Shown here: piece by piece, positions 47,646 through 60,600 of the stretch
Layout: every line of letters begins with the position of its first letter
Position numbering within the stretch: the stretch's first letter is position 1
From: Monodelphis domestica
Taxonomy: Eukaryota; Chordata; Mammalia; Didelphimorphia; Didelphidae
Direction: 5' to 3'
Length of the DNA stretch: 64,000 bases
Assembly: GCF_027887165.1 (NCBI RefSeq)
Contig: NC_077230.1
Coordinates: 34,671,351 to 34,735,350, forward strand
Notes under the pieces: generated by a model
Seen by the model: the letters and a program-made list of their open reading frames with translations, nothing else
Databases searched by the model: none
What the model was told of the DNA's origin: nothing
Position numbers and translations under genes: made by a program

Positions 47646-48039
47646 TTAAAGGATGGTTTTAGAATATAAAGAAAAGAATGTGAGTCAATGTGCCTTGTAC
47701 CACTTACCATAAACATTAATTAGGCTATAGCAAAATTGTATATACCTTTAGAATTCCTCCCATTCCATTAGGTATAATGCTGATTTTTCCCCCTCAAATT
47801 TAATCAACATACAGGAGTAAATTTGAACATATGAGATACATTGTGAAAGGAAATATTATTAGTGTGTATCTTGGGGTCTAACACTAAGATAAAAAGAATT
47901 TTTAAGGGGTGTATCAATTAATGTCAAAAGACTGATCAAGAAAACTAATTTTTCTAAATAAAATTAACACACCACTGTACTTTGAAATTATTTATATTTT
48001 GTTGCCCATGCACTTAAATTTTTTTTTATTTTTTTCAAG

Positions 48040-48158
48040 TAAAGATCGAATATTTTTTTGTTCAAGAAGCTTGTTGATAGCTTTTAATCTTCTCTGTGAA
48101 AAAATGATGCAAAGAAGAGTCCAGAACCTCGATTTATTTTCTTGTCAAATAGACAAAG
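48040..48158 (+). CDS. Exon C1 (candidate PP1-docking motif and pre-PDZ linker)
   Basis: A 119-nt exon with a tatttttttcaag acceptor and gtaagc donor. It starts with one base of a split codon, then KDRIFFCSRSLLIAF, CEKMMQRRVQNLDLF and SCQIDK. RIFF fits the RVxF PP1-docking pattern and LIAF sits where spinophilin/neurabin have their second hydrophobic contact. RRVQNLDLF aligns with the family's KRVE-LELF just before the PDZ. About 15 residues of the family's intervening acidic linker are missing. A second possible acceptor at 48066/48067 would remove RIFF. Two in-frame Met codons at 48104 and 48107 could be starts if no upstream coding exon exists. Confidence 0.65.
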
Positions 48159-50011
48159 GTAAGCTTTAACTATAAAATTGCTTATTTCATACATGTATGC
48201 CATTTTTCATCAATTTTATTTTTATTAATTTGTTTTTCTCATCAATAAACATCAAATCTAGAAAATATTAAATTATTAGGAATAATTCCCAAATGAAGAT
48301 TAAGGAGTGTAAGTTTAACTGATAAATATTTTTGATATCATAACTTTTAAAATAATTTCAGAAAGGTGAGTTATAGCAATAAGGCACTATTTCCATTGAT
48401 ATTCTTGTCCTTGTTTAGTGAAAAATAATATGATAGAAGATGATCTAACCATACCAGATACCAAAGTGTATTATTATAAAGTACTTATCTTCAAACTAAT
48501 CTATTATTGATGAAGAAAGAGTAGTGGATCCGTGGAATAGAGTAGGTACACACAATATGCACAGTAGAAATGACTTTAGTAATGTTGTGTTTCTTACATG
48601 CAAAAATCCATATGTTAGGGTCAAGAACTCACTGGGTCAAAAACTGCTGAGAAAACCAGAAAGCATTTTGGCAGAAACTAGATGTAGACCAATGCCGCAC
48701 ATCATGTATCAAGATAAGGTGAAAGTGGCATTCGATTTATGCATTCAGGGTAATGCCAGATTTAAATTAGGGGAAAAAGAATTATCAAATAAAGGACAGA
48801 GAACATTATAGGAGGTGCAATGGATCATTTTCATTACCTTTAAAAGTTTTCCACACAAAACCAATATAGCTAAGACTAGAGGGAAAGAAGAAAAATGGGG
48901 AAAAATTTAAAGATCTGATTAAGGCCTCATTTCTCAAAGATATAGAGCACTGGATCAACTTTATAAAGAATACAGGCTGTTCCCCAATTCATAGATCCTA
49001 AAATTATATGAATAATCAGTTTTCAGATGAAGAAATAAAAACTGTCTCTAGCCACATAAAAAAGCACTAAATCACTATGAAGAATACAAATTTAAACAAC
49101 TCTTACTTTTCATGCCTATCAAATTTTCTTAACGAGACAGGAAAGGAAAATGAAAAATGTTGGAGGTGATGGGGGAATATTTGAGACACTAAGGTACAGA
49201 TGGTGGAATTGTGAACTGATTCATCTATTCTAGAGAAGAATGTGGACATATGATCAAGGAGCTATACAATTGTGCATATTCTTTGACTTGGCAATATCAC
49301 GACTAAGACAGTATCCCAAAGAGATTAGAAATTTTTAAAAGATGAAACAAAAATACCTATATGTACAAAATAATTTATGGCACTTCTTTTTTGTGTTGAA
49401 GAACTTAAAATTTCAGGGATAACATTCAATTGTGAAATGGCTGAAAAATTTGTGGTATGTGATTGCAACAATATTATTGTGCTACATGAAATGATGATTA
49501 AGATGATTTCAAAAAACCTGGAACACTTGTATGAACTGATGCAAAATGAAGGGAGCAGAAGCAGAACAATGGGTGCATGAACAGCAATGCTATGCAATGA
49601 TCAACTGTAAATGACTTTGCTATGCCCAGAAATACAAAGATTGAAAGACAGTTCTGAAGAACTGAAAAATGTTATCCACTTACAGTGGAAAAGGTGATGG
49701 AATCTAAATGCAGAGCAAAACATATTTTTTTACTTTATTTTCCTTTTTTCCTGGTATGTTTTATTTCTCAACATGATGAATAAGGAAGGAAATATTTTTT
49801 ACATGACTGCATATGTATAATCTTATCAAATTGCTTACCTTTTTAATGAGGTTGGAGACCAGGGTGAGCAGGAAAGAATTTGGAACTTAAAATAGATTTT
49901 ATATGTCCTTAGAAAAAATTTTAATCATTAAAAATATTTTAATGTGCTTATATGCTGAAAGGTAGAAAGTTCAGCAAAATCATTGGTCTAGGGCAGACTG
50001 TAAACAGAGTC

Positions 50012-50059
<48 letters not shown>

Positions 50060-53000
50060 ATATATATATTGCTAATTATTAAGGAAAAGATACCGGTAAA
50101 GTATAAGTGGATGGCTTATAATTCCATTTCAAAGCTAGAGTGGCCAGGCCAACTGTACTGGGAGGAAATTTTATTCTTACTGTTGCTTCAGATGTTTTAG
50201 GCTTTCATTATTATTACTATTATTATTTTTGTATTTATAGGTGACAACGAACTGGGGCTTTGTACTTGTATCTTCTTTGATCCAGCAGATGAGGATGGAA
50301 AGGAACCAGGGGTTTTTATAACTGAAATTATTGAAGGAGGTGCAGTTCACAAACTTGGATGGTGAGTTTGGTTTTGTAATTTTATAAGAATTGACTTTGT
50401 AGGGAGGATTTAACATCATTCTAAAAAGGGTTAATATTGTAAACATGGAAAGTGACTACACAAATAAAATCTCTGAAAAATACAGAAATATCAACTTTAA
50501 AAATATTGTCATGACCAAGCTAGTAAGGAAATGGAATTGGCTTGGAAACAAAGATTCTATAATTCCACTCCAACTAGGTCTGTAAACTATGACTTTATTC
50601 TTGATCATTGAGAAGGTCTTTAATAATTGCCATAATGAGCCCATTGTAAATATGTGCCCAGCTATTTCCAAATCAGGTCAAATTAACAAGTATTTATAAA
50701 TCTATACCATTCCAGAACCTGTGCTCTCCATGAAGGGATATAAAGAAAGTGGGAAAATAGTTCTTGATTTGGAGAAATGAAAAACTGAATTGACTAGGCA
50801 ACAAACAAATTACTATTGTGTGCAGAAAAGATCTATACTAAATAAATGTGAGAAAATCTGGGTGTGGGGGATACTTTGGTTGTATTAGAAAAAATGGTAT
50901 CCATGAGACACTGGCAACTATCTTCAGAGATTATTGAAATTTGACTATACAATAAAATAATTCCTGAATTGAGAGAGGGCTTCCTAGATATAGGAATGTA
51001 GGAATATACATTTAAAATATTACTATAAACTGCCCAAAGTGAATCCTTGAGAAAGGAAAAAAATAAGAAATGCAAATAGGTTGCCAAATCATAACTTTAA
51101 CCTTGTAAGAATTTACTATGCAACTGAGGTCAAATGGTACCCTCTATGTCCTTGCTCATGATGTAATTTTGGACTTTAAAATGGAATTCTTCCTGAGATG
51201 ACACTCTGTTACATAGAACTGAAAGCAAAAAACGCCATCAGGCTTTCTGTTTCAAAGCCTGAGGCTCATTACTTCTTCATCCCCAACTCACTTAGCCCAG
51301 ATGGTTTTAGAATTTTTTCCTGCTTCCTAGATTGTAACAGAATTGATTTCTTTAGCTGCCCATCCTGAATATCCCAAATAAATGGTGGAAATTTTCTCCT
51401 CTTAACCTCCCAAAGTTGTTTTCTTTTCCTCAGTTTCTATGATGACATTTATCTGTTTATTATCACCCAAGGTCTCTACAATAAAAATATCAACTAGAAG
51501 TTTCCGTCTGAATTATCCTCTCCTTACTCAGTCTTCAGTCAGTGGGGGCATTGTCTGATACCTCAGAAGAATCATTTGTTTTAGTTTCTGCAGATCCTAT
51601 TGACTTTCTGAAGAATATTAAAATTGAAACAATACTCTGATAATTGTTTGGAGGAGGGCATCTGTGTTTGTGGATGATTTCTCTTGGATCCTTCTCACTG
51701 TGTTTTCCAAGATCTGCCAAAGTCCCATCCTTTTTCAATCTCATTTCATTATTGAGACTTAGCCAGCTGGAAAGGCTTGGAGTACAGACCCAGTTATGAA
51801 CACTAATCATCCTTGAAGCCCACTTAAAAAAAATCCAGGGAAGAATCCCCAGACAGGCTGCAGGGTAATGAAATTATTGAGACACACCAGCCCTCTAAGT
51901 CTTCTGATTAATTTGTAGAGAAGTGGTGACTGAAAAATTTGTAAGTGGCAACCATTATAGTAATGGTATGATGAGTCATTGAAGTCTATCTCTTAAATTA
52001 GTACCATATCTTCTAATCATACACATGCATTGGACTTTTAGGTCATAAAAATCTTCAATGTAATTTTAATTACTATGCAATTCTATTTTTCAGTATCCGT
52101 GTATTTGACCAGATTATTAAAATAGGTGACATCAATCTAATTGGATTGGATGAAGCAGAAATCATCTCAACTTTTAAAAAAATGGACGATTCTCCTTTCC
52201 AGTAAGTAAATTTTCCCACATTTCTTTAAGATGCAGAGATTGCTAGATCATTGTTTTTGATTTGGAAATTTCTTTAGTAATGTGTTCAAACAGAAAAATT
52301 GGGGAGAAAGAAAGCCCAATTAACATGTTTAAATAATTTCTCTTTTTGACTTCTTTTGCTAGGAAATGACCCTCTTTTTTTCTGTTCAGCAGTTCACAAG
52401 ACATTTTAGGACCCATTTGCACCTTCCTTTCTGAATACTCTATCACATCTCAAGCAAACCCTTAATTTTCGTTTGCATTTATTTTTAGTTAATGAATTTT
52501 TATTTTCTTGGCAAATAATGCTCCTTGAACCTGAAGAGGTTTTTTTGTTTTGTTTTGTTTTGTTTTGTTTTGTTTTTGTAAGAATGACAGCTTAGCTGAA
52601 TTTCCCCATTCTGCTTTTTGCATGGCTATGTCTTAATCCAAAGTACATAAATTAAATGTGGATATTTTGTACCTAGGATTGAAATTGGCCGCGAACCACC
52701 TGAAGTGAAGTCAGAACTTATCGAACTCCTTGAGTTGTCAGAGGAAAGGAAGAAATATTTTATGGATTCGCTCATAGTACAGGTATTATGTGAACCAAAT
52801 AAAAAAGTGCAGAAACGCAAAATTCTTTCTTTTTTATCATAACAATATTAAAATAAAATTTTTGTTCTTTAAAACGTTTCCTTTCCTACTCTTCAGTAAC
52901 GTCATCTTAATTTATTACATACTTTTTTATTGTTGCTCTTTTATGCAATTTTATCAATGTCTCTGAGATTTCCATTCTAATCTTCTCTGATGCACTCCAA

Positions 53001-54661
53001 CCTTCACCACTGAATTATCATTTGTAGTATAGAGAATGAATTAAGCAAAACTGAACAATAAATACAGCAACTGAATCTGATAGTTTTTGCTCCTTTCTGA
53101 ACAACGGAGATATATACATGTGTATATGTGTATGTACATTTTTATATCTCTAGCTTTTGTCCCAGTCTAAGATTTTCCATTACAATTAGTCAGAGGATGG
53201 CAATCTTTTAATGCTGCTTTAATTTACCTTAGTTTTAAAGAGCCTTCTGTTTCTGATTACTTTACATTATTTAATATGGGTTTTTTAATGTCTTGTAGAA
53301 TTCTATTGTTAATTTCAAAAACTTAATAATATCTCATTATATAATATATCACAGCATTTGTTCAGGTTTTCCCAAATTAACGGACACTTTGTATTCAGAC
53401 AAAGAATGTGTAAGTGTACACATATTCCCTTGATTTCCTGCCTTTGATGACTTTGGGGTTTCACTTCTATTCTAGTTGCATTGATTTTGTTCATGTTAAA
53501 TCTTTCTCAGTAGTGCAAAATTTCTATTTTTTCTTTTATTATGATCACAAACCCCCTAGTTTTTTACCATCAATATGCCTCACAAATATTGGTCTAAGAG
53601 GTCTTATTCCTGTTATTTTTCTAATTTTGAATGCTGTATGGATATTGGTTGATATTAAGGTTGTATATGCAACTTGAATACATTATGGTAAATTATATAG
53701 CCCTTTCCTATTCAAACCTTAATTTGTATCACATGATTTCCAGTTTTTCTCAGGCCTTCCAAAATACAGAATCCTTCCTCTCTCATTTTTGTTTTTGGGT
53801 TTTTGAACCCCTGTAATGCTGAGTTAATTATCTTCTGGGACTTCCTCATGGTAGAATATTTTATGAACTCTTAATTATTGTCAAGTAATCCTGAGTAATT
53901 TTATTAATTTTGAAGGTTCAGTTTGAGGACCTGTTAATTTTAGACCTCTTTTATTATTCTCGTTTTTAACATTTCCATTAAGATTCCTTTTCACAACAAT
54001 CTCTGACCAACAATCTTTTTTCTTATGTCTTTCTGTATCCTATCTCTAAGGCTTTCCCCAAAATGCTGGTCTACCAATCTGTAAGCCCCTGGAGGTGAAG
54101 GAATGTTTTATCTTTATATCCCCAGGACAACACACGGGCTTGCACTTTTTAGATGCTTAAGAAATTATGATTCAATTAGTTGCTCATGTTGTTATGCTGA
54201 TGCAGAAGCAGGCTCTAGCTTTTTATTCTGTGCTATTTAGCTAGATGTTTTGGCAAACCCTTTAAAATGTTTTACTATAATTTTGAAATGCCAATCCTTC
54301 CTCTAATACTGATAATGTCTTTGGAAGAAAGATCAAAGAATATATTTAATCTTTCAAAGTGTGTATATGGGTATATTGGTATATATTTCATTTTGCAAAA
54401 AGTATAAAAGTATTTACTACTGCCTCCTTAAAACCTCTTTCCTATCCAATTATGAAATCTTTAAACATTAGCACATTAGGAGAGTGGATTTTGTTGGTTT
54501 ATTTTAAGCATGTTCTTGAGATTTCTTAGCTTTAGGCCTATATTGTAATTACACTTTCTAAACATTTTCTCCATTTAAAGGAAAAAATTGGAGATATCAC
54601 TATTGTGAGAGGACAAGCAAGTATTTGTAGAAGTCCAAGAGTACCATGGTACTGGATGGCC

Positions 54662-54698
<37 letters not shown>

Positions 54699-57600
54699 TA
54701 TAGGTATAAAGATATATATGTAAGCTTTTATTGAGTATGTAAACTAGTGGTTTTTTTAGACAAAACTTAGTGAAAGATTAATAATAATATAAAAATATGC
54801 TTTTGCCTCTAAATTCCATTTACTGGGAAGATTTCCATATTGGAGACTCAATTTAAAAAATGTATATATTCAGTGGGTTTTTTGGATAATATTTTCCTGA
54901 TGAGGAATAGCCTCATCATTTCTGGCTCATAAATATATAGAATGAAATAATATAATGCATTAAAATAAGTAAATATCAGGAATAGAAGAAATCTGGAAAC
55001 ATCTTGATAAACTTTGATGTAAAGCAAATAGAACAGATGAAAACAAAAACAAAAAGAATGTTTTTTTAAACTTTACCTTCTGTCCTATAATTGAAGCTAA
55101 GTGTCAGTTCCAAAGCATAAGAGCAGTAAGAGCTAGGCATTGGGGTCAAAAGACCAGCCCACGGTCACATAGCAAAGAAGAACCTGAGGCCAGATTTGAA
55201 TGCAGGACCTCCCATCTCCAGAATCTCTCTATACACTCAGCCAATTAGCTGTTCATGAGAATATATTTTTTGTGAATTAAGACAAAAAAAGATCTAGAGA
55301 GAGCAATGGATAAGCAAAAAAAATGTTAGGCAGAAGAATAGATTTAAAAATGTTATTTTAGAGTGTTTAACTGACTCCCTATTATGTAAATTCATGTTCA
55401 ACATAAATAGCACAAAAAGGCTAGAGTCTCCTAAGCATGATGATTGTTCCTTAGTTCCTAAAAGTGTTGAATCAAGCATGAAACTCCCTAGGTTTCTTCA
55501 AATGCACAATATATTTTAGACTCTTCATACATCTAGTGATAATGTCCAGTTCTGATTGTATCTCTCCAGGACTTCTTAAATATTGACACTGTTTTAGTGA
55601 AAAATTCAGAGTTTTTTGCACTCATTGCTTTCTAGCATTATTGAACATATAGAAGGATGAATTTTTTCAAATATCTATGGTCACTCCAAGATAGATGCAA
55701 AGTTAAGACAGTGTAGTTTCCTAGAGTCACAACTTATTGTCATATTGTTGTTCAGTTGTATAATTCTTCCTAGGACACTCTTCAGAGTTTTCTTGGCAAA
55801 AATACTAGAGTGGTTTGCTATTTCCTTCTCTAGCTCATTTAACAGGTGAGGAAACTGAGGCAAACATGATTAAGTGACTTGCCTAGTGTTACACAGTTAA
55901 TAAGTGTTTGATTTGATGACTGAATTTTAACTTAAAAGATGAGACTTTCCTTACTCTAGGCTTGACACATCCAGTGTGCCACCTACCTATCCTTGCTGCC
56001 ATTAATATTTACATTTTGAGTTGGATTACCTAGAGAAAAGAGTAAAATATAACTCAGCTGTGTGCCTGTGATATCAAATAGGCATAGGAATTTCCCAAAG
56101 AAGTATAACAGTGACAGTTGTAAAGTTTAAAATTAGCGGTTGGATGATGATTATATGAAATTATGTGATTGCCAGTACTTATTACAACTTGAGTCAGAAT
56201 TTATTTACAAATAGAGAGGAAACAATAAAGAAGAGAAATGTAAGAGGGATGGAGGAGTTATCTATCCTATCATTCTAAATGCTTTTCTCTGGGTCTGCTT
56301 AATCCAGGAAGAGATTAATTAGCTCTAACCAGGAACCTTGCAGCCTCCTCCAAGATGGAAGTTAGGCTCTCTAAAATCTAGGAGAGGGATCAGCCTTTTA
56401 CTCACCCAAGGGAATAATCCTAGAGTCACAGTCCAATTAGAAGCCTAGTTCCAAACCCATGATCCAAGCAAGTCTCCAGCAAAGCTCCCTTGAAGACTAT
56501 CTAAGACTATCTCCAGAAGACAATCTCTTCAGACTATCTTCTCAAAGACAATCACTCTGCCCTAAAGAAGTTCGGGGTTTGCTTTTTATGGTGACTTCTT
56601 GTCCCCTCCCCTCTTCTCAGGGGTCAGTCACAGTTTCCAAATTGTCTAGCCCTGCCCATGGGGCAGTATGGGTAGGATCAACTTTTCACCTTCTGAAGGT
56701 TAAATTCTCATCAAAAAGCTTCACAGATTCCTGGCTGACTGAGGTGTGAATTCTCTAAGTACCTTGCTAGATTCTCATCTAGTACTAAGTATGGTGTTTA
56801 ATCTTTTGTTGGTTCAATTTAAAAGGAGACAAAGGAGAGTTAATCCGCTTTTTCCATCTAGTGAAGGTACTAAATAGGGGTACTTAATATTGTTAACTCA
56901 GGATAGACAGTAAAGAATTCCCTTTACACAGGATACTGGGGTCTAGAGTATTGGGATGATGCTGTGTCCTCTCCCTTTCCATTAAGGTCTTTCCTGTTTT
57001 CGACCTAAGCATGTAATGACTACTTTAGTCTTGGGGAGACCAGACCACTTGAAGGAAAGATCAGGCATTTCTCTCAGTCTTTGCTTCCTTTTGCCTCTAC
57101 CAGGTAGCTCCAAGGAAAATTGAACAGAAAAATTTGGTCAAATAAGGAAGTGCAAAAGTACTTGATCTACTCTGTGAGACAGCTATGTATTTCCTCTTCA
57201 TAAAACATAGGCTTAATAAACACAGGGTCTGAATGCAGTTCAGGCTCTCTGGACCTCTGAAATTCAGAATGTTGATTTTATGCAGAACACAATAACCTCA
57301 AGACTGATGTTGGATCATTTATGTAGGACAGGCAGTTAGAGGTTCAAGTTTGCTGAATTGAGCCCTAAAGATCTTGTGTCCACATGGAAAAAGCTGCCAG
57401 ACTCTTAGAGTGGGGAGGACAGCCCATCCTCCTTCTGTTCAGGAGAGAATTATTTGCCACATGCCCTAGAGTCATGATGGTAAACCTATGGCACATGTGC
57501 CAAAGATGGCACAGAGAGACCTCTCTGTGGACACACATATGCCTTCCATGGCAGAGTTAATTACTAGAAAGGTAGAAGAACTTGGGGTAGGGGGACTGCT

Positions 57601-60600
57601 CCCTTCCCCTCTCTCCACTGTGCATCCTTACCCCTCAGTACTCACTCCCATTCCTGAGTGGAGTGCTCAGGCTACTCTCCTCTCTTTCTCCCTCCCCTGT
57701 CTGAGTAAGGGCAGAGGACACTTGGTTGCTGGGTGGCATGGTCTCTAAAAGGTTCTAAAAGGTTTGCCATCACTATCCTAGAGCCTTTTTGGTGAACCTA
57801 TAGCAGGTGTGCTGGAGGGGCTGCTCCCTTCCCCTCTCCATGTGCGCAAGGACAATTCTTATATCACCTGCCCCTCAGCCTAGCAGTCAAATGGGAACAT
57901 TTCCTCCTTCCCCTGTCTGGAGTAAAGTCAGTTGTTCTTACATGCATCATAAGGGTTTCAGTTTGGTCACTTGCTCTCTAAAAGTTTTGCCATCACTGCC
58001 CTGGAGAATCAAAGGAGGAGATGCGATAACACCCCAAACACACATACCTCCTCCTGTCACAGGGCTGGGACAGCTCTGAGCATGTTCCATCTCCATTATC
58101 ATGACATGATATTATCATGACAGGCAGATAGACAGGCAGACATAGTGCAAAATTCATTATTCACATTTCTTCTAAATGCAAGTTTAGGCCTTTCTTGAAC
58201 CTCTAATATGAGAAAAATCACAATTCAAGTGAGCTGTGATTACTTTTGTTACAGTGATTGGGAGAATCATGTGGCATAATTTTGGAGTTGTGTGTTTTTA
58301 TTTTATCTTTAGAGCTCATTAAATAATATTTGAGTAAGTAGAGATATAGGCTAGATGTATAATTTCATTGAAATAGGGAATACTCATGTGTATAGTTAGA
58401 AAATCTTGAAACCCTACTACATTACCCAGAATACTTTTCCCTTTGTGCACATTTGAGTCAATTCACATAACTGTTTATAAGTTCTGTAGCTCCTCTCAAT
58501 TGCTCTCTTCTTTCATGACTGGTCCTGGGTATCGGTAGTTCTTTTATTTTAGTTATTAATTAATAAAAGTTTAAAAATAAAATTTATAGAATATTAATTT
58601 TAATCTTTACATTTTGGTTTACCACAAAGAGAATTTTCAAATATTTTTTTTAAGATAGAATAGATAAATTTTTTCAAGCATGCTTTTCTGCCCGCCCACC
58701 TGCTTTCCCCACCATCTGCTTGAACCAGCTCTCCTCCCACTACTGCTGCTGCCACCCACCACCAGATCTTGGGAGTGGTTTCTCCTCCCCCTGCATGCTC
58801 TTGGGAAGAGTGCTCAGCTGCAGTCTCCCACTGCTATTTCTGATTCAAGTTTCTGCACAGAGGGTGAGATTCCCCAATTTTTGGCCAGTCTTTTCCCCAC
58901 TCCAGGTGGGTTTTTGAGCCTGTGCTAGCCATTTTTCAGTGAGGAAAAGTGACACCATGCTATTCAGCCCCACCCCCTTCTAGTTTATAAGCTGAATTTC
59001 TTAAACTGACCATTGGCACCCGGCTTGCAACTCAGGATTTTTTTCACAGGAAAGGGGTCCCCTCTGCTGTTTTTATTTTTTGAGGGCACAACACAAATCA
59101 ATGGATTTTAGATTTTATTTTTCTCCTTCCTACCCCAAACATCGAGGACTAATCTTTCTTTCATATGAAAATATGCTATTGTTCTCCCTTGAAGTTTTGC
59201 CCTTCTTTGAGTTTACTCTTTAAATAAAATCCATTCAGTCTTCCCTTTTTTTTTTTTGGAGGAAAAATGCTTTTACAAAGCATGCTAGGAACTCTCACAG
59301 AACAGTTTGAATTGCTTGATCTCTAACTAGTGCATATTAGTTCTTGTTTTTTTTTTTACTAGCAGTTTGTATTTGCACTGCATATTTTCCATTTTGTTTG
59401 CTTCTCAAGAATATGCAACAGGCTAGGGGGCAGCTGGGTAGCTCAGTGGATTGCAAGCCAGCCCTAGAGACGGGAGGTCCTAGGTTCAAATCTGGCCTCA
59501 GACACTTCCCAGATGTGTGACCATGGGCAAGTCACTTGACCCCCATTGCCTAGCCCTTACCACTCTTCTGCCTTGGAGCCAATACTCAGTATTGACTCCA
59601 AGAAGGAAGGTAAGGGTTTAAAAAAAAAAAGAATATGCAACAGGCTAGACTGCTTAAATTAGAGACCAAACTGAAATATTCTGACAAAGTGTTATGGGGT
59701 TCAGATGTGTACCCCTGGGGTTCAGGAAGGATACCTTTGGCAAGAATGCAAGACTCCAAAACTTAGCTTAAAAACAAAAAGAGAAATTTATTAGTTTAGG
59801 AGGCAATGTTGAGAATGGCCAGGAGGATAGCAAGGTGGAGCAGCAAGATGGGGAGCAGTTCCTTAGGAGGACAGCATGAATGGAAAGGCTGCTCCCCTGA
59901 GGACAGTATATATGGAAAAGCTGTCCCCCCAGACGACATCAGTTCTGGGGATTTTATACTCTTTACAACAGATGCTATGTCATGGTGTGGACATGACCTA
60001 GAGTGTTAATAATCACTCAGGCATTTGGTGGGGTTGAGGTGGTCATCTGACTTGGGTCTGCCTGGAGGCATAAAGATTCCTTAACAAAAAAATATCTTGA
60101 GATATAGCCTGATAGGATCTAGGTGTAGCCTGGAGGTGTGTCTCTCTGTCCAAAATAGTTTGCCTGAGTTTCTGGGGGTACAGTGCCCATGTCAAAAGTT
60201 TTGATATTCTTAAATATTCTCAACACACAGAGTAGAGAATTCTGCCCATTGCTTCTATCAGAAATTTCCGAGTTCTGACAAATGAAGTGCAAATAGTTAA
60301 TAAATAGTGCGGAGGGGAATGAACTTTAAAAAGAGATCTGGAAGTTTATTGTTTCCTAACTACTTTAATTTATTAAACTCCATGAGAGTAAAAGAAGTCT
60401 ATTGGAATTGGAGAAAAGGATTTTTGACGTCCCTGCCTATGTCTGTTACGCTTATTTTATTTGCTGATTGCTTGTGTTAAGATTTAATTTTTTTTAAGTT
60501 CATATGTTAATCTAATCAATATCTTTCTGATATACTGAATCATTTCAAGCTAATGTTTTTGCCTATTAGATATATTCTATTATATTGATTTTTGTATTTG

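Noticed and set aside
48524-48811. 95-codon frame between C1 and C2 as a gene exon
   Set aside because: The sequence is LINE-1 ORF2 C-terminus (DPWNRVG) within an old sense LINE-1.
51535-51810. 91-codon minus-strand open frame as a gene
   Set aside because: No recognised family, no splice partners and no start context; kept only as a note in the intron entry.
48040-54663. Identification as CNKSR, SHANK or a SAMD-type protein
   Set aside because: CNKSR has SAM before PDZ and a PH domain. SHANK lacks the RVxF/LDLF block and the GRE-P tail. SAMD proteins lack PDZ. Neurabin fits all segments in order.
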